A stretch of 64,000 nt of DNA from Auanema rhodensis (Eukaryota; Nematoda; Chromadorea; Rhabditida; Rhabditidae). Each line of letters starts with the position of its first letter. The first letter of the stretch is position 1. Positions 24,861-38,586 of the stretch are shown piece by piece. The position numbers were made by a program, and so were the translations under genes. The stretch covers positions 9,672,001 through 9,736,000 of the forward strand of contig OZ059899.1 in the NCBI GenBank assembly GCA_964057225.1, given 5' to 3'. The notes beneath the pieces are model-generated. The model saw only the letters and a program-made list of their open reading frames with translations, made no database searches and was not told the DNA's origin.

Positions 24861-25239
24861 TGTCACATCTGCTAGCACATGGTAAACATGTGCGCGCTAT
24901 TCAAATAGCGGGAGCCTGAACAAGCCCCGCCAACAACATGGGACACACATGGCACTCTTGCTTCTGGCCTAACCCAGATAGGTTGTCTTATAGTCATGTG
25001 AGTCTCATCTCTATATCATCTATATATATACTCTATTTAATACTTTATTATATCTCTTTATATTCTTTCTTAATGTAATTCTTATATTGTATTTTCTTGT
25101 TATCTGATAATGAATCCTTTTCGCTCAAGTATTTGTCTTAATAAGGAAATCGGGGCGTTCGGGTCTGCCTACCTAAGGAACAAGGTAGAAGTACATATAT
25201 CTTCCGACCATGAAAAGACGGGAAGAAACAATATGTAAC
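24861..25239 (+). mobile_element. Solo LTR in array unit, copy 3
   Basis: 379 bp, same GGAAT flanks. Differs from copy 2 by a substitution near 25127 (CGCTCAAG versus CGCTTAAG). Confidence 0.85.
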
Positions 25240-25390
25240 GGAATAACGTTTCCAGGATATCAATGATATCGAATCTAGTGATATTGTAAAAAAATGTAAT
25301 GTCAGCTCCATAGGTTTTCTCTTAATTTCTCTCATCACAATTGTCTTAGTTTTTTTTCTCATAAGAGTTTCTGAAATCTTAGTTGAACAA

Positions 25391-25463
25391 GGCCGCGTGG
25401 CGCAATGGATAACGCGTCTGCCTACGGAGCAGAAGATTGTAGGTTCGAATCCTGCCGTGGTCG
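25391..25463 (+). tRNA. tRNA-Arg-ACG: tRNA-Arg(ACG), array copy 20
   Basis: Consensus copy after the LTR. Confidence 0.96.
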
Positions 25464-25998
25464 TAAATTTTTTTCATTTCACTTGTCATTTACAAAAATC
25501 GAATTTATCTTCTTCAACCATTATTTTTGCAATGTGTCATAAGAATTTCACAGTTGAACAAAACGTTTTTTAAGAAGTTTTTTTGTTGTCAACATATATA
25601 TTTTCCTGGAATTTGAAAGCATTTGGGATGGAAATTAGAAAGAAAAGAACTAGTTTTTCCTACTTCAAAACAAACAATAAGAAATAAAATGAAAAAGATT
25701 GTTGGATATCCAATTTAAACTTATACATTTACTTTGATAAAGAGCCTATTAGATTGAAATTTTATGTCTTACAGTTCTCCAACAGAACAGACTGGTCCTG
25801 ATTTTTCTACGATTACAAAAAACTCTCGTTTGATATAAAAAAAGGAGAGGAATAACGTTTCCAGGATGTCAATGATATCGAATCTAGTGATATTGTAGAA
25901 AAATGTAATGTCAGCTCCATAGTTTTTCTCTTAATTTCTCTCATCACAATAGTCTTAGTTTTTTTTTCATAAGAGTTTCTGAAATCTTAGTTGAACAA

Positions 25999-26071
25999 GG
26001 CCGCGTGGCGCAATGGATAACGCGTCTGCCTACGGAGCAGAAGATTGTAGGTTCGAATCCTGCCGTGGTCG
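25999..26071 (+). tRNA. tRNA-Arg-ACG: tRNA-Arg(ACG), array copy 21
   Basis: Consensus copy. The 3' flank is the CAATTGTCACATA variety also seen after copies 25, 29, 32, 33 and others. Confidence 0.96.
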
Positions 26072-26608
26072 TAAATTTTTTTCATTTCAATTGTCACATA
26101 TAAAAATCGAATTTATCTTTTTCAACGATCATTTTTGCAATGTGTCATAAGAATTTCATAGTTGAACAAAACGTTTTTCAAGAAGTTTTTTTGTTGTCAA
26201 CATATAAATTTTCCTGGAATTCGAGAGCATTTGGGATGGAAATTAGAAAGAAAAGAACTAGTTTTTCCTACTTTAAAACAAACAATAAGAAATAAAATAA
26301 AAAAGATTGTTAGATATCCAATTTAAACTTATACATTTACTTCGATAAAGAGCCTATTAGTTTGAAATTTTATGTCTTACAGTTCTCCAACAGAACAGAC
26401 TGATCCTGATTTCTCTATGATTACATAAAACTCTCGTTTGATATAAAAAAAGAAGAGGAATAACGTTTCCAGGATGTCAATGATATCGAATCTAGTGATA
26501 TTGTAGAAAAATGTAATGTCAGCTCCATAGGTTTTCTCTTAATTTCTCTCATCACAATATTCTTAGTTTTTTTTTCTCATAAGAGTTTCTGAAATCTTAG
26601 TTGAACAA

Positions 26609-26681
26609 GGCCGCGTGGCGCAATGGATAACGCGTCTGCCTACGGAGCAGAAGATTGTAGGTTCGAATCCTGCCGTGGTCG
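26609..26681 (+). tRNA. tRNA-Arg-ACG: tRNA-Arg(ACG), array copy 22
   Basis: Consensus copy opening the second 2988-bp unit. Confidence 0.96.
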
Positions 26682-27628
26682 TAAATTTTTTTCATTTCAC
26701 TTGTCATTTATAAAAATCGAATTTATCTTTTTCAACGATTATTTTTGCATCGTGTCATAAGAATTTCACAGTTGAACAAAACGTTTTTTAAGAAGTTTTT
26801 TTGTTGTCAACATATATATTTTCCTGGAATTCGAAAGCATTTGGGATGGAAATTAGAAAGAAAAGAACTAGTTTTTCCTACTTTAAAACAAACAATAAGA
26901 AATAAAATAAAAAAGATTGTTAGATATCCAATTTAAACTTATACATTTACTTCGATAAAGAGCCTATTAGTTTGAAATTTTATGTCTTACAGTTCTCCAA
27001 CAGAACAGACTGATCCTGATTTCTCTATGATTACATAAAACTCTCGTTTGATATAAAAAAAGGAGAGGAATAACGTTTCCAGGATGTCAATGATATCGAA
27101 TCTAGTGATATTGTAGAAAAATGTAACGTCAGCTCCATAGGTTTTCTCTTAATTTCTCTCATCACAATAGTCTTAGTTTTTTTTCATAAGAGTTTCTGAA
27201 ATCTTAGTTGAACAAGGCATTATATATCTTTTTCTGAAATTCGAAAGCATTTGGGATGGAAATTAGAAAGAAAAGAACTAGTTTTTCCTACTTTAAAACA
27301 AACAATAAGAAATAAAATGAAAAAGATTGTTAGATATCCAATTTAAACTTATACATTTACTTCGATAAAGAGCCTATTAGTTTGAAATTTTATGTCTTAC
27401 AGTTCTCCAACACAACAGACTAATCCTGATTTCTCTATGATTACATAAAACTCTCGTTTGATATAAAAAAAGGAGAGGAATAACGTTTCCAGGATGTCAA
27501 TGATATCGAATCTAGTGATATTGTAGAAAAATGTAATGTCAGCTCCATAGGTTTTCTCTTAAGTTCTCTCATCACAATATTCTTAGTTTTTTTTCCTCAT
27601 AAGAGTTTCTGAAATCTTAGTTGAACAA

Positions 27629-27701
27629 GGCCGCGTGGCGCAATGGATAACGCGTCTGCCTACGGAGCAGAAGATTGTAGGTTCGAATCCTGCCGTGGTC
27701 G
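27629..27701 (+). tRNA. tRNA-Arg-ACG: tRNA-Arg(ACG), array copy 23, compact unit
   Basis: Consensus copy, followed by solo LTR copy 4. Confidence 0.96.
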
Positions 27702-27848
27702 TAAATTTTTTTCATTTCTACATTTATTTCGATAAAGAGCCTATTAGATTGAAATTTTATGTTTTACAGTTCTCCAACACAACAGACTGATCCTTATTTC
27801 TCTATGATTACATAAAACTCTCGTTTGATATGAAAAAAGGAGAGGAAT

Positions 27849-28227
27849 TGTCACATCTGCTAGCACATGGTAAACATGTGCGCGCTATTCAAATAGCGGG
27901 AGCCTGAACAAGCCCCGCCAACAACATGGGACACACATGGCACTCTTGCTTCTGGCCTAACCCAGATAGGTTGTCTTATAGTCATGTGAGTCTCATCTCT
28001 ATATCATCTATATATATACTCTATTTAATACTTTATTATATCTCTTTATATTCTTTCTTAATGTAATTCTTATATTGTATTTTCTTGTTATCTGATAATG
28101 AATCCTTTTCGCTTAAGTATTTGTCTTAATAAGGAAATCGGGGCGTTCGGGTCTGCCTACCTAAGGAACAAGGTAGAAGTACATATATCTTCCGACCATG
28201 AAAAGACGGGAAGAAACAATATGTAAC
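27849..28227 (+). mobile_element. Solo LTR in array unit, copy 4
   Basis: 379 bp with GGAAT flanks, 2988 bp from copy 3. Confidence 0.85.
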
Positions 28228-28378
28228 GGAATAACGTTTCCAGGATATCAATGATATCGAATCTAGTGATATTGTAAAAAAATGTAATGTCAGCTTCATA
28301 GGTTTTCTCTTAATTTCTCTCATCACAATTGTCTTAGTTTTTTTTCTCATAAGAGTTTCTGAAATCTTAGTTGAACAA

Positions 28379-28451
28379 GGCCGCGTGGCGCAATGGATAA
28401 CGCGTCTGCCTACGGAGCAGAAGATTGTAGGTTCGAATCCTGCCGTGGTCG
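28379..28451 (+). tRNA. tRNA-Arg-ACG: tRNA-Arg(ACG), array copy 24
   Basis: Consensus copy after the LTR. Confidence 0.96.
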
Positions 28452-28986
28452 TAAATTTTTTTCATTTCACTTGTCATTTACAAAAATCGAATTTATCTTC
28501 TTCAACCATTATTTTTGCAATGTGTCATAAGAATTTCACAGTTGAACAAAACGTTTTTTAAGAAGTTTTTTTGTTGTCAACATATATATTTTCCTGGAAT
28601 TTGAAAGCATTTGGGATGGAAATTAGAAAGAAAAGAACTAGTTTTTCCTACTTCAAAACAAACAATAAGAAATAAAATGAAAAAGATTGTTGGATATCCA
28701 ATTTAAACTTATACATTTACTTTGATAAAGAGCCTATTAGATTGAAATTTTATGTCTTACAGTTCTCCAACAGAACAGACTGGTCCTGATTTTTCTACGA
28801 TTACAAAAAACTCTCGTTTGATATAAAAAAAGGAGAGGAATAACGTTTCCAGGATGTCAATGATATCGAATCTAGTGATATTGTAGAAAAATGTAATGTC
28901 AGCTCCATAGTTTTTCTCTTAATTTCTCTCATCACAATAGTCTTAGTTTTTTTTTCATAAGAGTTTCTGAAATCTTAGTTGAACAA

Positions 28987-29059
28987 GGCCGCGTGGCGCA
29001 ATGGATAACGCGTCTGCCTACGGAGCAGAAGATTGTAGGTTCGAATCCTGCCGTGGTCG
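28987..29059 (+). tRNA. tRNA-Arg-ACG: tRNA-Arg(ACG), array copy 25
   Basis: Consensus copy, CAATTGTCACATA flank type. Confidence 0.96.
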
Positions 29060-29596
29060 TAAATTTTTTTCATTTCAATTGTCACATATAAAAATCGAAT
29101 TTATCTTTTTCAACGATCATTTTTGCAATGTGTCATAAGAATTTCATAGTTGAACAAAACGTTTTTCAAGAAGTTTTTTTGTTGTCAACATATAAATTTT
29201 CCTGGAATTCGAGAGCATTTGGGATGGAAATTAGAAAGAAAAGAACTAGTTTTTCCTACTTTAAAACAAACAATAAGAAATAAAATAAAAAAGATTGTTA
29301 GATATCCAATTTAAACTTATACATTTACTTCGATAAAGAGCCTATTAGTTTGAAATTTTATGTCTTACAGTTCTCCAACATAACAGACTGATCCTGATTT
29401 CTCTATGATTACATAAAACTCTCGTTTGATATAAAAAAAGAAGAGGAATAACGTTTCCAGGATGTCAATGATATCGAATCTAGTGATATTGTAGAAAAAT
29501 GTAATGTCAGCTCCATAGGTTTTCTCTTAATTTCTCTCATCACAATATTCTTAGTTTTTTTTTCTCATAAGAGTTTCTGAAATCTTAGTTGAACAA

Positions 29597-29669
29597 GGCC
29601 GCGTGGCGCAATGGATAACGCGTCTGCCTACGGAGCAGAAGATTGTAGGTTCGAATCCTGCCGTGGTCG
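29597..29669 (+). tRNA. tRNA-Arg-ACG: tRNA-Arg(ACG), array copy 26
   Basis: Consensus copy opening the third, shortened higher-order unit. Confidence 0.96.
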
Positions 29670-30206
29670 TAAATTTTTTTCATTTCACTTGTCATTTATA
29701 AAAATCGAATTTATCTTTTTCAACGATTATTTTTGCATCGTGTCATAAGAACTTCACAGTTGAACAAAACGTTTTTTAAGAAGTTTTTTTGTTGTCAACA
29801 TATATATTTTCCTGGAATTCGAAAGCATTTGGGATGGAAATTAGAAAGAAAAGAACTAGTTTTTCCTACTTTAAAACAAACAATAAGAAATAAAATAAAA
29901 AAGATTGTTAGATATCCAATTTAAACTTATACATTTACTTCGATAAAGAGCCTATTAGTTTGAAATTTTATGTCTTACAGTTCTCCAACAGAACAGACTG
30001 ATCCTGATTTCTCTATGATTACATAAAACTCTCGTTTGATATAAAAAAAGGAGAGGAATAACGTTTCCAGGATGTCAATGATATCGAATCTAGTGATATT
30101 GTAGAAAAATGTAATGTCAGCTCCATAGGTTTTCTCTTAATTTCTCTCATCACAATATTCTTAGTTTTTTTTCCTCATAAGAGTTTCTGAAATCTTAGTT
30201 GAACAA

Positions 30207-30279
30207 GGCCGCGTGGCGCAATGGATAACGCGTCTGCCTACGGAGCAGAAGATTGTAGGTTCGAATCCTGCCGTGGTCG
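30207..30279 (+). tRNA. tRNA-Arg-ACG: tRNA-Arg(ACG), array copy 27, compact unit
   Basis: Consensus copy, followed by solo LTR copy 5. Confidence 0.96.
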
Positions 30280-30426
30280 TAAATTTTTTTCATTTCTACA
30301 TTTATTTCGATAAAGAGCCTATTAGATTGAAATTTTATGTTTTACAGTTCTCCAACACAACAGACTGATCCTTATTTCTCTATGATTACATAAAACTCTC
30401 GTTTGATATGAAAAAAGGAGAGGAAT

Positions 30427-30805
30427 TGTCACATCTGCTAGCACATGGTAAACATGTGCGCGCTATTCAAATAGCGGGAGCCTGAACAAGCCCCGCCAAC
30501 AACATGGGACACACATGGCACTCTTGCTTCTGGCCTAACCCAGATAGGTTGTCTTATAGTCATGTGAGTCTCATCTCTATATCATCTATATATATACTCT
30601 ATTTAATACTTTATTATATCTCTTTATATTCTTTCTTAATGTAATTCTTATATTGTATTTTCTTGTTATCTGATAATGAATCCTTTTCGCTTAAGTATTT
30701 GTCTTAATAAGGAAATCGGGGCGTTCGGGTCTGCCTACCTAAGGAACAAGGTAGAAGTACATATATCTTCCGACCATGAAAAGACGGGAAGAAACAATAT
30801 GTAAC
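30427..30805 (+). mobile_element. Solo LTR in array unit, copy 5
   Basis: 379 bp with GGAAT flanks, last LTR of the array. None occurs in the remaining 25 kb. Confidence 0.85.
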
Positions 30806-30956
30806 GGAATAACGTTTCCAGGATATCAATGATATCGAATCTAGTGATATTGTAAAAAAATGTAATGTCAGCTCCATAGGTTTTCTCTTAATTTCTCTCA
30901 TCACAATTGTCTTAGTTTTTTTTCTCATAAGAGTTTCTGAAATCTTAGTTGAACAA

Positions 30957-31029
30957 GGCCGCGTGGCGCAATGGATAACGCGTCTGCCTACGGAGCAGAA
31001 GATTGTAGGTTCGAATCCTGCCGTGGTCG
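30957..31029 (+). tRNA. tRNA-Arg-ACG: tRNA-Arg(ACG), array copy 28
   Basis: Consensus copy after the LTR. Confidence 0.96.
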
Positions 31030-31564
31030 TAAATTTTTTTCATTTCACTTGTCATTTACAAAAATCGAATTTATCTTCTTCAACCATTATTTTTGCAATG
31101 TGTCATAAGAATTTCACAGTTGAACAAAACGTTTTTTAAGAAGTTTTTTTGTTGTCAACATATATATTTTCCTGGAATTTGAAAGCATTTGGGATGGAAA
31201 TTAGAAAGAAAAGAACTAGTTTTTCCTACTTCAAAACAAACAATAAGAAATAAAATGAAAAAGATTGTTGGATATCCAATTTAAACTTATACATTTACTT
31301 TGATAAAGAGCCTATTAGATTGAAATTTTATGTCTTACAGTTCTCCAACAGAACAGACTGGTCCTGATTTTTCTACGATTACAAAAAACTCTCGTTTGAT
31401 ATAAAAAAAGGAGAGGAATAACGTTTCCAGGATGTCAATGATATCGAATCTAGTGATATTGTAGAAAAATGTAATGTCAGCTCCATAGTTTTTCTCTTAA
31501 TTTCTCTCATCACAATAGTCTTAGTTTTTTTTTCATAAGAGTTTCTGAAATCTTAGTTGAACAA

Positions 31565-31637
31565 GGCCGCGTGGCGCAATGGATAACGCGTCTGCCTACG
31601 GAGCAGAAGATTGTAGGTTCGAATCCTGCCGTGGTCG
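31565..31637 (+). tRNA. tRNA-Arg-ACG: tRNA-Arg(ACG), array copy 29
   Basis: Consensus copy, last before a 3.2 kb stretch without tRNA genes. Confidence 0.96.
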
Positions 31638-32825
31638 TAAATTTTTTTCATTTCAATTGTCACATATAAAAATCGAATTTATCTTTTTCAACGATCATTT
31701 TTGCAATGTGTCATAAGAATTTCATAGTTGAACAAAACGTTTTTCAAGAAGTTTTTTTGTTGTCAACATATAAATTTTCCTGGAATTCGAGAGCATTTGG
31801 GATGGAAATTAGAAAGAAAAGAACTAGTTTTTCCTACTTTAAAACAAACAATAAGAAATGAAATAAAAAAGATTGTTAGATATCCAATTTAAACTTATAC
31901 ATTTACTTCGATAAAGAGCCTATTAGTTTGAAATTTTATGTCTTACAGTTCTCCAACAGAACAGACTGATCCTGATTTCTCTATGATTACATAAAACTCT
32001 CGTTTGATATAAAAAAAGGAGAGGAATAACGTTTCCAGGATGTCAATGATATCGAATCTAGTGATATTGTAGAAAAATGTAATGTCAGCTCCATAGGTTT
32101 TCTCTTAATTTCTCTCATCACAATAGTCTTAGTTTTTTTTCATAAGAGTTTCTGAAATCTTAGTTGAACAAGGCATTATATATCTTTTTCTGAAATTCGA
32201 AAGCATTTGGGATGGAAATTAGAAAGAAAAGAACTAGTTTTTCCTACTTTAAAACAAACAATAAGAAATAAAATGAAAAAGATTGTTAGATATCCAATTT
32301 AAACTTATACATTTACTTCGATAAAGAGCCTATTAGTTTGAAATTTTATGTCTTACAGTTCTCCAACACAACAGACTGATCCTGATTTTTCTACGATTAC
32401 ATAAAACTCTCGTTTGATATAAAAGCATATTGGATAGAAATTTCGAAAGCATTTTGGATGGAAATTAGAACGGAAAGAACTAGTTTTTTCTAATTTAAAA
32501 CAAACAATAATAAACAAAATAAAAAGATTGTTAGATATCCAATTTTAACTTATACATTTACTTCGATGAAGAGCCTATTAGATTGAATTTTTATGTCTTA
32601 CAGTTCTCCAACAGAACAGACTGATCCTGATTTCTCTATGATTACATAAAACTCTCGTTTGATATACAAAAAGAAGAGGAATAACGTTTCCAGGATATCA
32701 ATGATATCGAATCTAGTGATATTGTAGAAAAATGTAATGTCAGCTCCATAGTTTTTCTCTTAATTTCTCTCATCACAATAGTCTTAGTTTTTTTCCATAA
32801 GAGTTTCTGAAATCTTAGTTGAACA

Positions 32826-34860
32826 AGGCATTATATATCTTTTTCTGGAATTTGAAAGCATTTGGGATGGAAATTAGAAAGAAAAGAACTAGTTTTTCCT
32901 ACTTCAAAACAAACAATAAGAAATAAAATGAAAAAGATTGTTAGATATCCAATTTAAACTTATACATTTACTTCGATAAAGAGCCTATTAGTTTGAAATT
33001 TTATGTCTTACAGTTCTCCAACACAACAGACTGATCCTGATTTCTCTATGATTACATAAAACTCTCGTTTGATATACAAAAAGGAGAGGAATAACGTTTC
33101 CAGGATATCAATGATATCGAATCTAGTGATATTGTAGAAAAATGTAATGTCAGCTCCATAGTTTTTCTCTTAATTTCTCTCATCACAATAGTCTTAGTTT
33201 TTTTTCATAAGAGTTTCTGAAATCTTAGTTGAACAAGGCATTATATATTTTTTTCTGGAATTCGAAAGCATTTGGGATGGAAATTAGAAAGAAAAGAACT
33301 AGTTTTTCCTACTTCAAAACAAACAATAAGAAATAAAATGAAAAAGATTGTTAGATATCCAATTTAAACTTATACATTTACTTCGATAAAGAGCCTATTA
33401 GTTTGAAATTTTATGTCTTACAGTTCTCCAACACAACAGACTGATCCTGATTTCTCTATGATTACATAAAACTCTCGTTTGATATACAAAAAGGAGAGGA
33501 ATAACGTTTCCAGGATATCAATGATATCGAATCTAGTGATATTGTAGAAAAATGTAATGTCAGCTCCATAGTTTTTCTCTTAATTTCTCTCATCACAATA
33601 GTCTTAGTTTTTTTTCATAAGAGTTTCTGAAATCTTAGTTGAACAAGGCATTATATATCTTTTTCTGGAATTCGAAAGCATTTGGGATGGAAATTAGAAA
33701 GAAAAGAACTAGTTTTTCCTACTTCAAAACAAACAATAAGAAATAAAATGAAAAAGATTGTTAGATATCCAATTTAAACTTATACATTCACTTCGATAAA
33801 GAGCCTATTAGTTTGAAATTTTATGTCTTACAGTTCTCCAACACAACAGACTGATCCTGATTTCTCTATGATTACATAAATCTCTCGTTTGATATACAAA
33901 AAGGAGAGGAATAACGTTTCCAGGATATCAATGATATCGAATCTAGTGATATTGTAGAAAAATGTAATGTCAGCTCCATAGTTTTTCTCTTAATTTCTCT
34001 CATCACAATAGTCTTAGTTTTTTTTCATAAGAGTTTCTGAAATCTTAGTTGAACAAGGCATTATATATTTTTTTCTGGAATTCGAAAGCATTTGGGATGG
34101 AAATTAGAAAGAAAAGAACTAGTTTTTCCTACTTCAAAACAAACAATAAGAAATAAAATGAAAAAGATTGTTAGATATCCAATTTAAACTTATACATTTA
34201 CTTCGATAAAGAGCCTATTAGTTTGAAATTTTATGTCTTACAGTTCTCCAACACAACAGACTGATCCTGATTTCTCTATGATTACATAAAACTCTCGTTT
34301 GATATACAAAAAGGAGAGGAATAACGTTTCCAGGATATCAATGATATCGAATCTAGTGATATTGTAGAAAAATGTAATGTCAGCTCCATAGTTTTTCTCT
34401 TAATTTCTCTCATCACAATAGTCTTAGTTTTTTTTCATAAGAGTTTCTGAAATCTTAGTTGAACAAGGCATTATATATCTTTTTCTGGAATTCGAAAGCA
34501 TTTGGGATGGAAATTAGAAAGAAAAGAACTAGTTTTTCCTACTTCAAAACAAACAATAAGAAATAAAATGAAAAAGATTGTTAGATATCCAATTTAAACT
34601 TATACATTCACTTCGATAAAGAGCCTATTAGTTTGAAATTTTATGTCTTACAGTTCTCCAACACAACAGACTGATCCTGATTTCTCTATGATTACATAAA
34701 TCTCTCGTTTGATATACAAAAAGGAGAGGAATAACGTTTCCAGGATATCAATGATATCGAATCTAGTGATATTGTAGAAAAATGTAATGTCAGCTCCATA
34801 GGTTTTCTCTTAATTTCTCTCATCACAATAGTCTTAGTTTTTTTTTCATAAGAGTTTCTG
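32826..34860. repeat. Run of tRNA-less 414-bp units in 828-bp dimers
   Basis: Consecutive units starting at the AAGGCATTATATAT junction (about 32826, 33240, 33654, 34068, 34482), each 414 bp. They alternate between TATATATTTTTTT and TATATATCTTTTT, and between TACATTTACTTCG and TACATTCACTTCG with ATAAATCTC, so the real period is 828 bp. No tRNA is present in this stretch, only the first four bases of one at each junction. Confidence 0.9.
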
Positions 34861-34877
34861 AAATCTTAGTTGAACAA

Positions 34878-34950
34878 GGCCGCGTGGCGCAATGGATAAC
34901 GCGTCTGCCTACGGAGCAGAAGATTGTAGGTTCGAATCCTGCCGTGGTCG
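34878..34950 (+). tRNA. tRNA-Arg-ACG: tRNA-Arg(ACG), array copy 30
   Basis: Consensus copy followed by GTAA and eight Ts instead of GTAAA and seven Ts. Confidence 0.96.
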
Positions 34951-35895
34951 TAATTTTTTTTCATTTCACTTGTCATTTACAAAAATCGAATTCATCTTTT
35001 TCAACGATTATTTTTGCAATGTGTCATAAGAATTTCACAGTTGAACAAAACGTTTTTTAAGAAGTTTTTTTGTTGTCAACATATATATTTTCCTGGAATT
35101 TGAAAGCATTTGGGATGGAAATTAGAAAGAAAAGAACTAGTTTTCCCTACTTCAAAACAAACAATAAGAAATAAAATGAAAAAGATTGTTGGATATCCAA
35201 TTTAAACTTATACATTTACTTCGATAAAGAGCCTATTAGTTTGAAATTTTATGTCTTACAGTTCTCCAACAGAACAGACTGATCCTGATTTCTCTATGAT
35301 TACATAAAACTCTCGTTTGATATAAAAAAAGGAGAGGAATAACGTTTCCAGGATGTCAATGATATCGAATCTAGTGATATTGTAGAAAAATGTAATGTCA
35401 GCTCCATAGTTTTTCTCTTAATTTCTCTCATCACAATAGTCTTAGTTTTTTTTCATAAGAGTTTCTGAAATCTTAGTTGAACAAGGCATTATATATCTTT
35501 TTCTGGAATTCGAAAGCATTTGGGATGGAAATTAGAAAGAAAAGAACTAGTTTTTCCTACTTCAAAACAAACAATAAGAAATAAAATGAAAAAGATTGTT
35601 AGATATCCAATTTAAACTTATACATTCACTTCGATAAAGAGCCTATTAGTTTGAAATTTTATGTCTTACAGTTCTCCAACACAACAGACTGATCCTGATT
35701 TCTCTATGATTACATAAATCTCTCGTTTGATATACAAAAAGGAGAGGAATAACGTTTCCAGGATATCAATGATATCGAATCTAGTGATATTGTAGAAAAA
35801 TGTAATGTCAGCTCCATAGGTTTTCTCTTAATTTCTCTCATCACAATAGTCTTAGTTTTTTTTTCATAAGAGTTTCTGAAATCTTAGTTGAACAA

Positions 35896-35968
35896 GGCCG
35901 CGTGGCGCAATGGATAACGCGTCTGCCTACGGAGCAGAAGATTGTAGGTTCGAATCCTGCCGTGGTCG
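35896..35968 (+). tRNA. tRNA-Arg-ACG: tRNA-Arg(ACG), array copy 31
   Basis: Consensus copy with the T8 terminator variant, 1018 bp from copy 30. Confidence 0.96.
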
Positions 35969-36503
35969 TAATTTTTTTTCATTTCACTTGTCATTTACAA
36001 AAATCGAATTCATCTTTTTCAACGATTATTTTTGCAATGTGTCATAAGAATTTCACAGTTGAACAAAACGTTTTTTAAGAAGTTTTTTTGTTGTCAACAT
36101 ATATATTTTCCTGGAATTTGAAAGCATTTGGGATGGAAATTAGAAAGAAAAGAACTAGTTTTCCCTACTTCAAAACAAACATTAAGAAATAAAATGAAAA
36201 AGATTGTTGGATATCCAATTTAAACTTATACATTTACTTTGATAAAGAGCCTATTAGATTGAAATTTTATGTCTTACAGTTCTCCAACAGAACAGACTGG
36301 TCCTGATTTTTCTACGATTACAAAAAACTCTCGTTTGATATAAAAAAAGGAGAGGAATAACGTTTCCAGGATGTCAATGATATCGAATCTAGTGATATTG
36401 TAGAAAAATGTAATGTCAGCTCCATAGTTTTTCTCTTAATTTCTCTCATCACAATAGTCTTAGTTTTTTTTTCATAAGAGTTTCTGAAATCTTAGTTGAA
36501 CAA

Positions 36504-36576
36504 GGCCGCGTGGCGCAATGGATAACGCGTCTGCCTACGGAGCAGAAGATTGTAGGTTCGAATCCTGCCGTGGTCG
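36504..36576 (+). tRNA. tRNA-Arg-ACG: tRNA-Arg(ACG), array copy 32
   Basis: Consensus copy, followed by 2 kb of tRNA-less and diverged units. Confidence 0.96.
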
Positions 36577-38586
36577 TAAATTTTTTTCATTTCAATTGTC
36601 ACATATAAAAATCGAATTTATCTTTTTCAACGATCATTTTTGCAATGTGTCATAAGAATTTCATAGTTGAACAAAACGTTTTTTAAGAAGTTTTTTTGTT
36701 GTCAACATATAAATTTTCCTGGAATTCGAGAGCATTTGGGATGGAAATTAGAAAGAAAAGAACTAGTTTTTCCTACTTTAAAACAAACAATAAAAAATAA
36801 AATAAAAAAGATTGTTAGATATCCAATTTAAACTTATACATTTACTCCGATAAAGAGCCTATTAGTTTGAAATTTTATGTCTTACAGTTCTCCAACACAA
36901 CAGACTGATCCTGATTTTTCTACGATTACATAAAACTCTCGTTTGATATAAAAGCATATTGGATAGAAATTTCGAAAGCATTTTGGATGGAAATTAGAAC
37001 GGAAAGAACTAGTTTTTTCTAATTTAAAACAAACAATAATAAACAAAATGAAAAGATTGTTAGATATCCAATTTTAACTTATACATTTACTTCGATGAAG
37101 AGCCTATTAGATTGAATTTTTATGTCTTACAGTTCTCCAACAGAACAGACTGATCCTGATTTCTCTATGATTACATAAAACTCTCGTTTGATATACAAAA
37201 AGGAGAGGAATAACGTTTCCAGGATATCAATGATATCGAATCTAGTGATATTGTAGAAAAATGTAATGTCAGCTCCATAGTTTTTCTCTTAATTTCTCTC
37301 ATCACAATAGTCTTAGTTTTTTTTCATAAGAGTTTCTGAAATCTTAGTTGAACAAGGCATTATATATCTTTTTCTGGAATTTGAAAGCATTTGGGATGGA
37401 AATTAGAAAGAAAAGAACTAGTTTTTCCTACTTCAAAACAAACAATAAGAAATAAAATGGAAAAGATTGTTAGATATCCAATTTAAACTTATACATTTAC
37501 TTCGATAAAGAGCCTATTAGTTTGAAATTTTATGTCTTACAGTTCTCCAACACAACAGACTGATCCTGATTTCTCTATGATTACATAAAACTCTCGTTTG
37601 ATATACAAAAAGGAGAGGAATAACGTTTCCAGGATATCAATGATATCGAATCTAGTGATATTGTAGAAAAATGTAATGTCAGCTCCATAGTTTTTCTCTT
37701 AATTTCTCTCATCACAATAGTCTTAGTTTTTTTTCATAAGAGTTTCTGAAATCTTAGTTGAACAAGGCATTATATATTTTTTTCTGGAATTCGAAAGCAT
37801 TTGGGATGGAAATTAGAAAGAAAAGAACTAGTTTTTCCTACTTCAAAACAAACAATAAGAAATAAAATGAAAAAGATTGTTAGATATCCAATTTAAACTT
37901 ATACATTTACTTCGATAAAGAGCCTATTAGTTTGAAATTTTATGTCTTACAGTTCTCCAACACAACAGACTGATCCTGATTTCTCTATGATTACATAAAA
38001 CTCTCGTTTGATATACAAAAAGGAGAGGAATAACGTTTCCAGGATATCAATGATATCGAATCTAGTGATATTGTAGAAAAATGTAATGTCAGCTCCATAG
38101 TTTTTCTCTTAATTTCTCTCATCACAATAGTCTTAGTTTTTTTTCATAAGAGTTTCTGAAATCTTAGTTGAACAAGGCATTATATATCTTTTTCTGGAAT
38201 TCGAAAGCATTTGGGATGGAAATTAGAAAGAAAAGAACTAGTTTTTCCTACTTCAAAACAAACAATAAGAAATAAAATGAAAAAGATTGTTAGATATCCA
38301 ATTTAAACTTATACATTCACTTCGATAAAGAGCCTATTAGTTTGAAATTTTATGTCTTACAGTTCTCCAACACAACAGACTGATCCTGATTTCTCTATGA
38401 TTACATAAATCTCTCGTTTGATATACAAAAAAGAGAGGAATAACGTTTCCAGGATATCAATGATATCGAATCTAGTGATATTGTAGAAAAATGTAATGTC
38501 AGCTCCATAGTTTTTCTCTTAATTTCTCTCATCACAATAGTCTTAGTTTTTTTTTCATAAGAGTTTCTGAAATCTTAGTTGAACAA

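Larger units (their letters stand above)
23621..31636. repeat. 2988-bp higher-order repeat, about 2.7 copies
   Basis: Units start at tRNAs 23621, 26609 and 29597. Each holds four tRNAs (spacings 1020, 750, 608 and 610 bp) and one solo LTR. The third unit lacks one tRNA-less sub-unit, so its first spacing is 610 instead of 1020 bp. Unit-specific bases are repeated, such as GCATCGTGTC downstream of the first tRNA. Confidence 0.92.

Noticed and set aside
11855-30928. Repeated 73-74 codon minus-strand ORFs
   Set aside because: Those near the solo LTRs run from array flank into LTR sequence on the wrong strand. They exist only where the LTR or a tRNA-less junction creates them.
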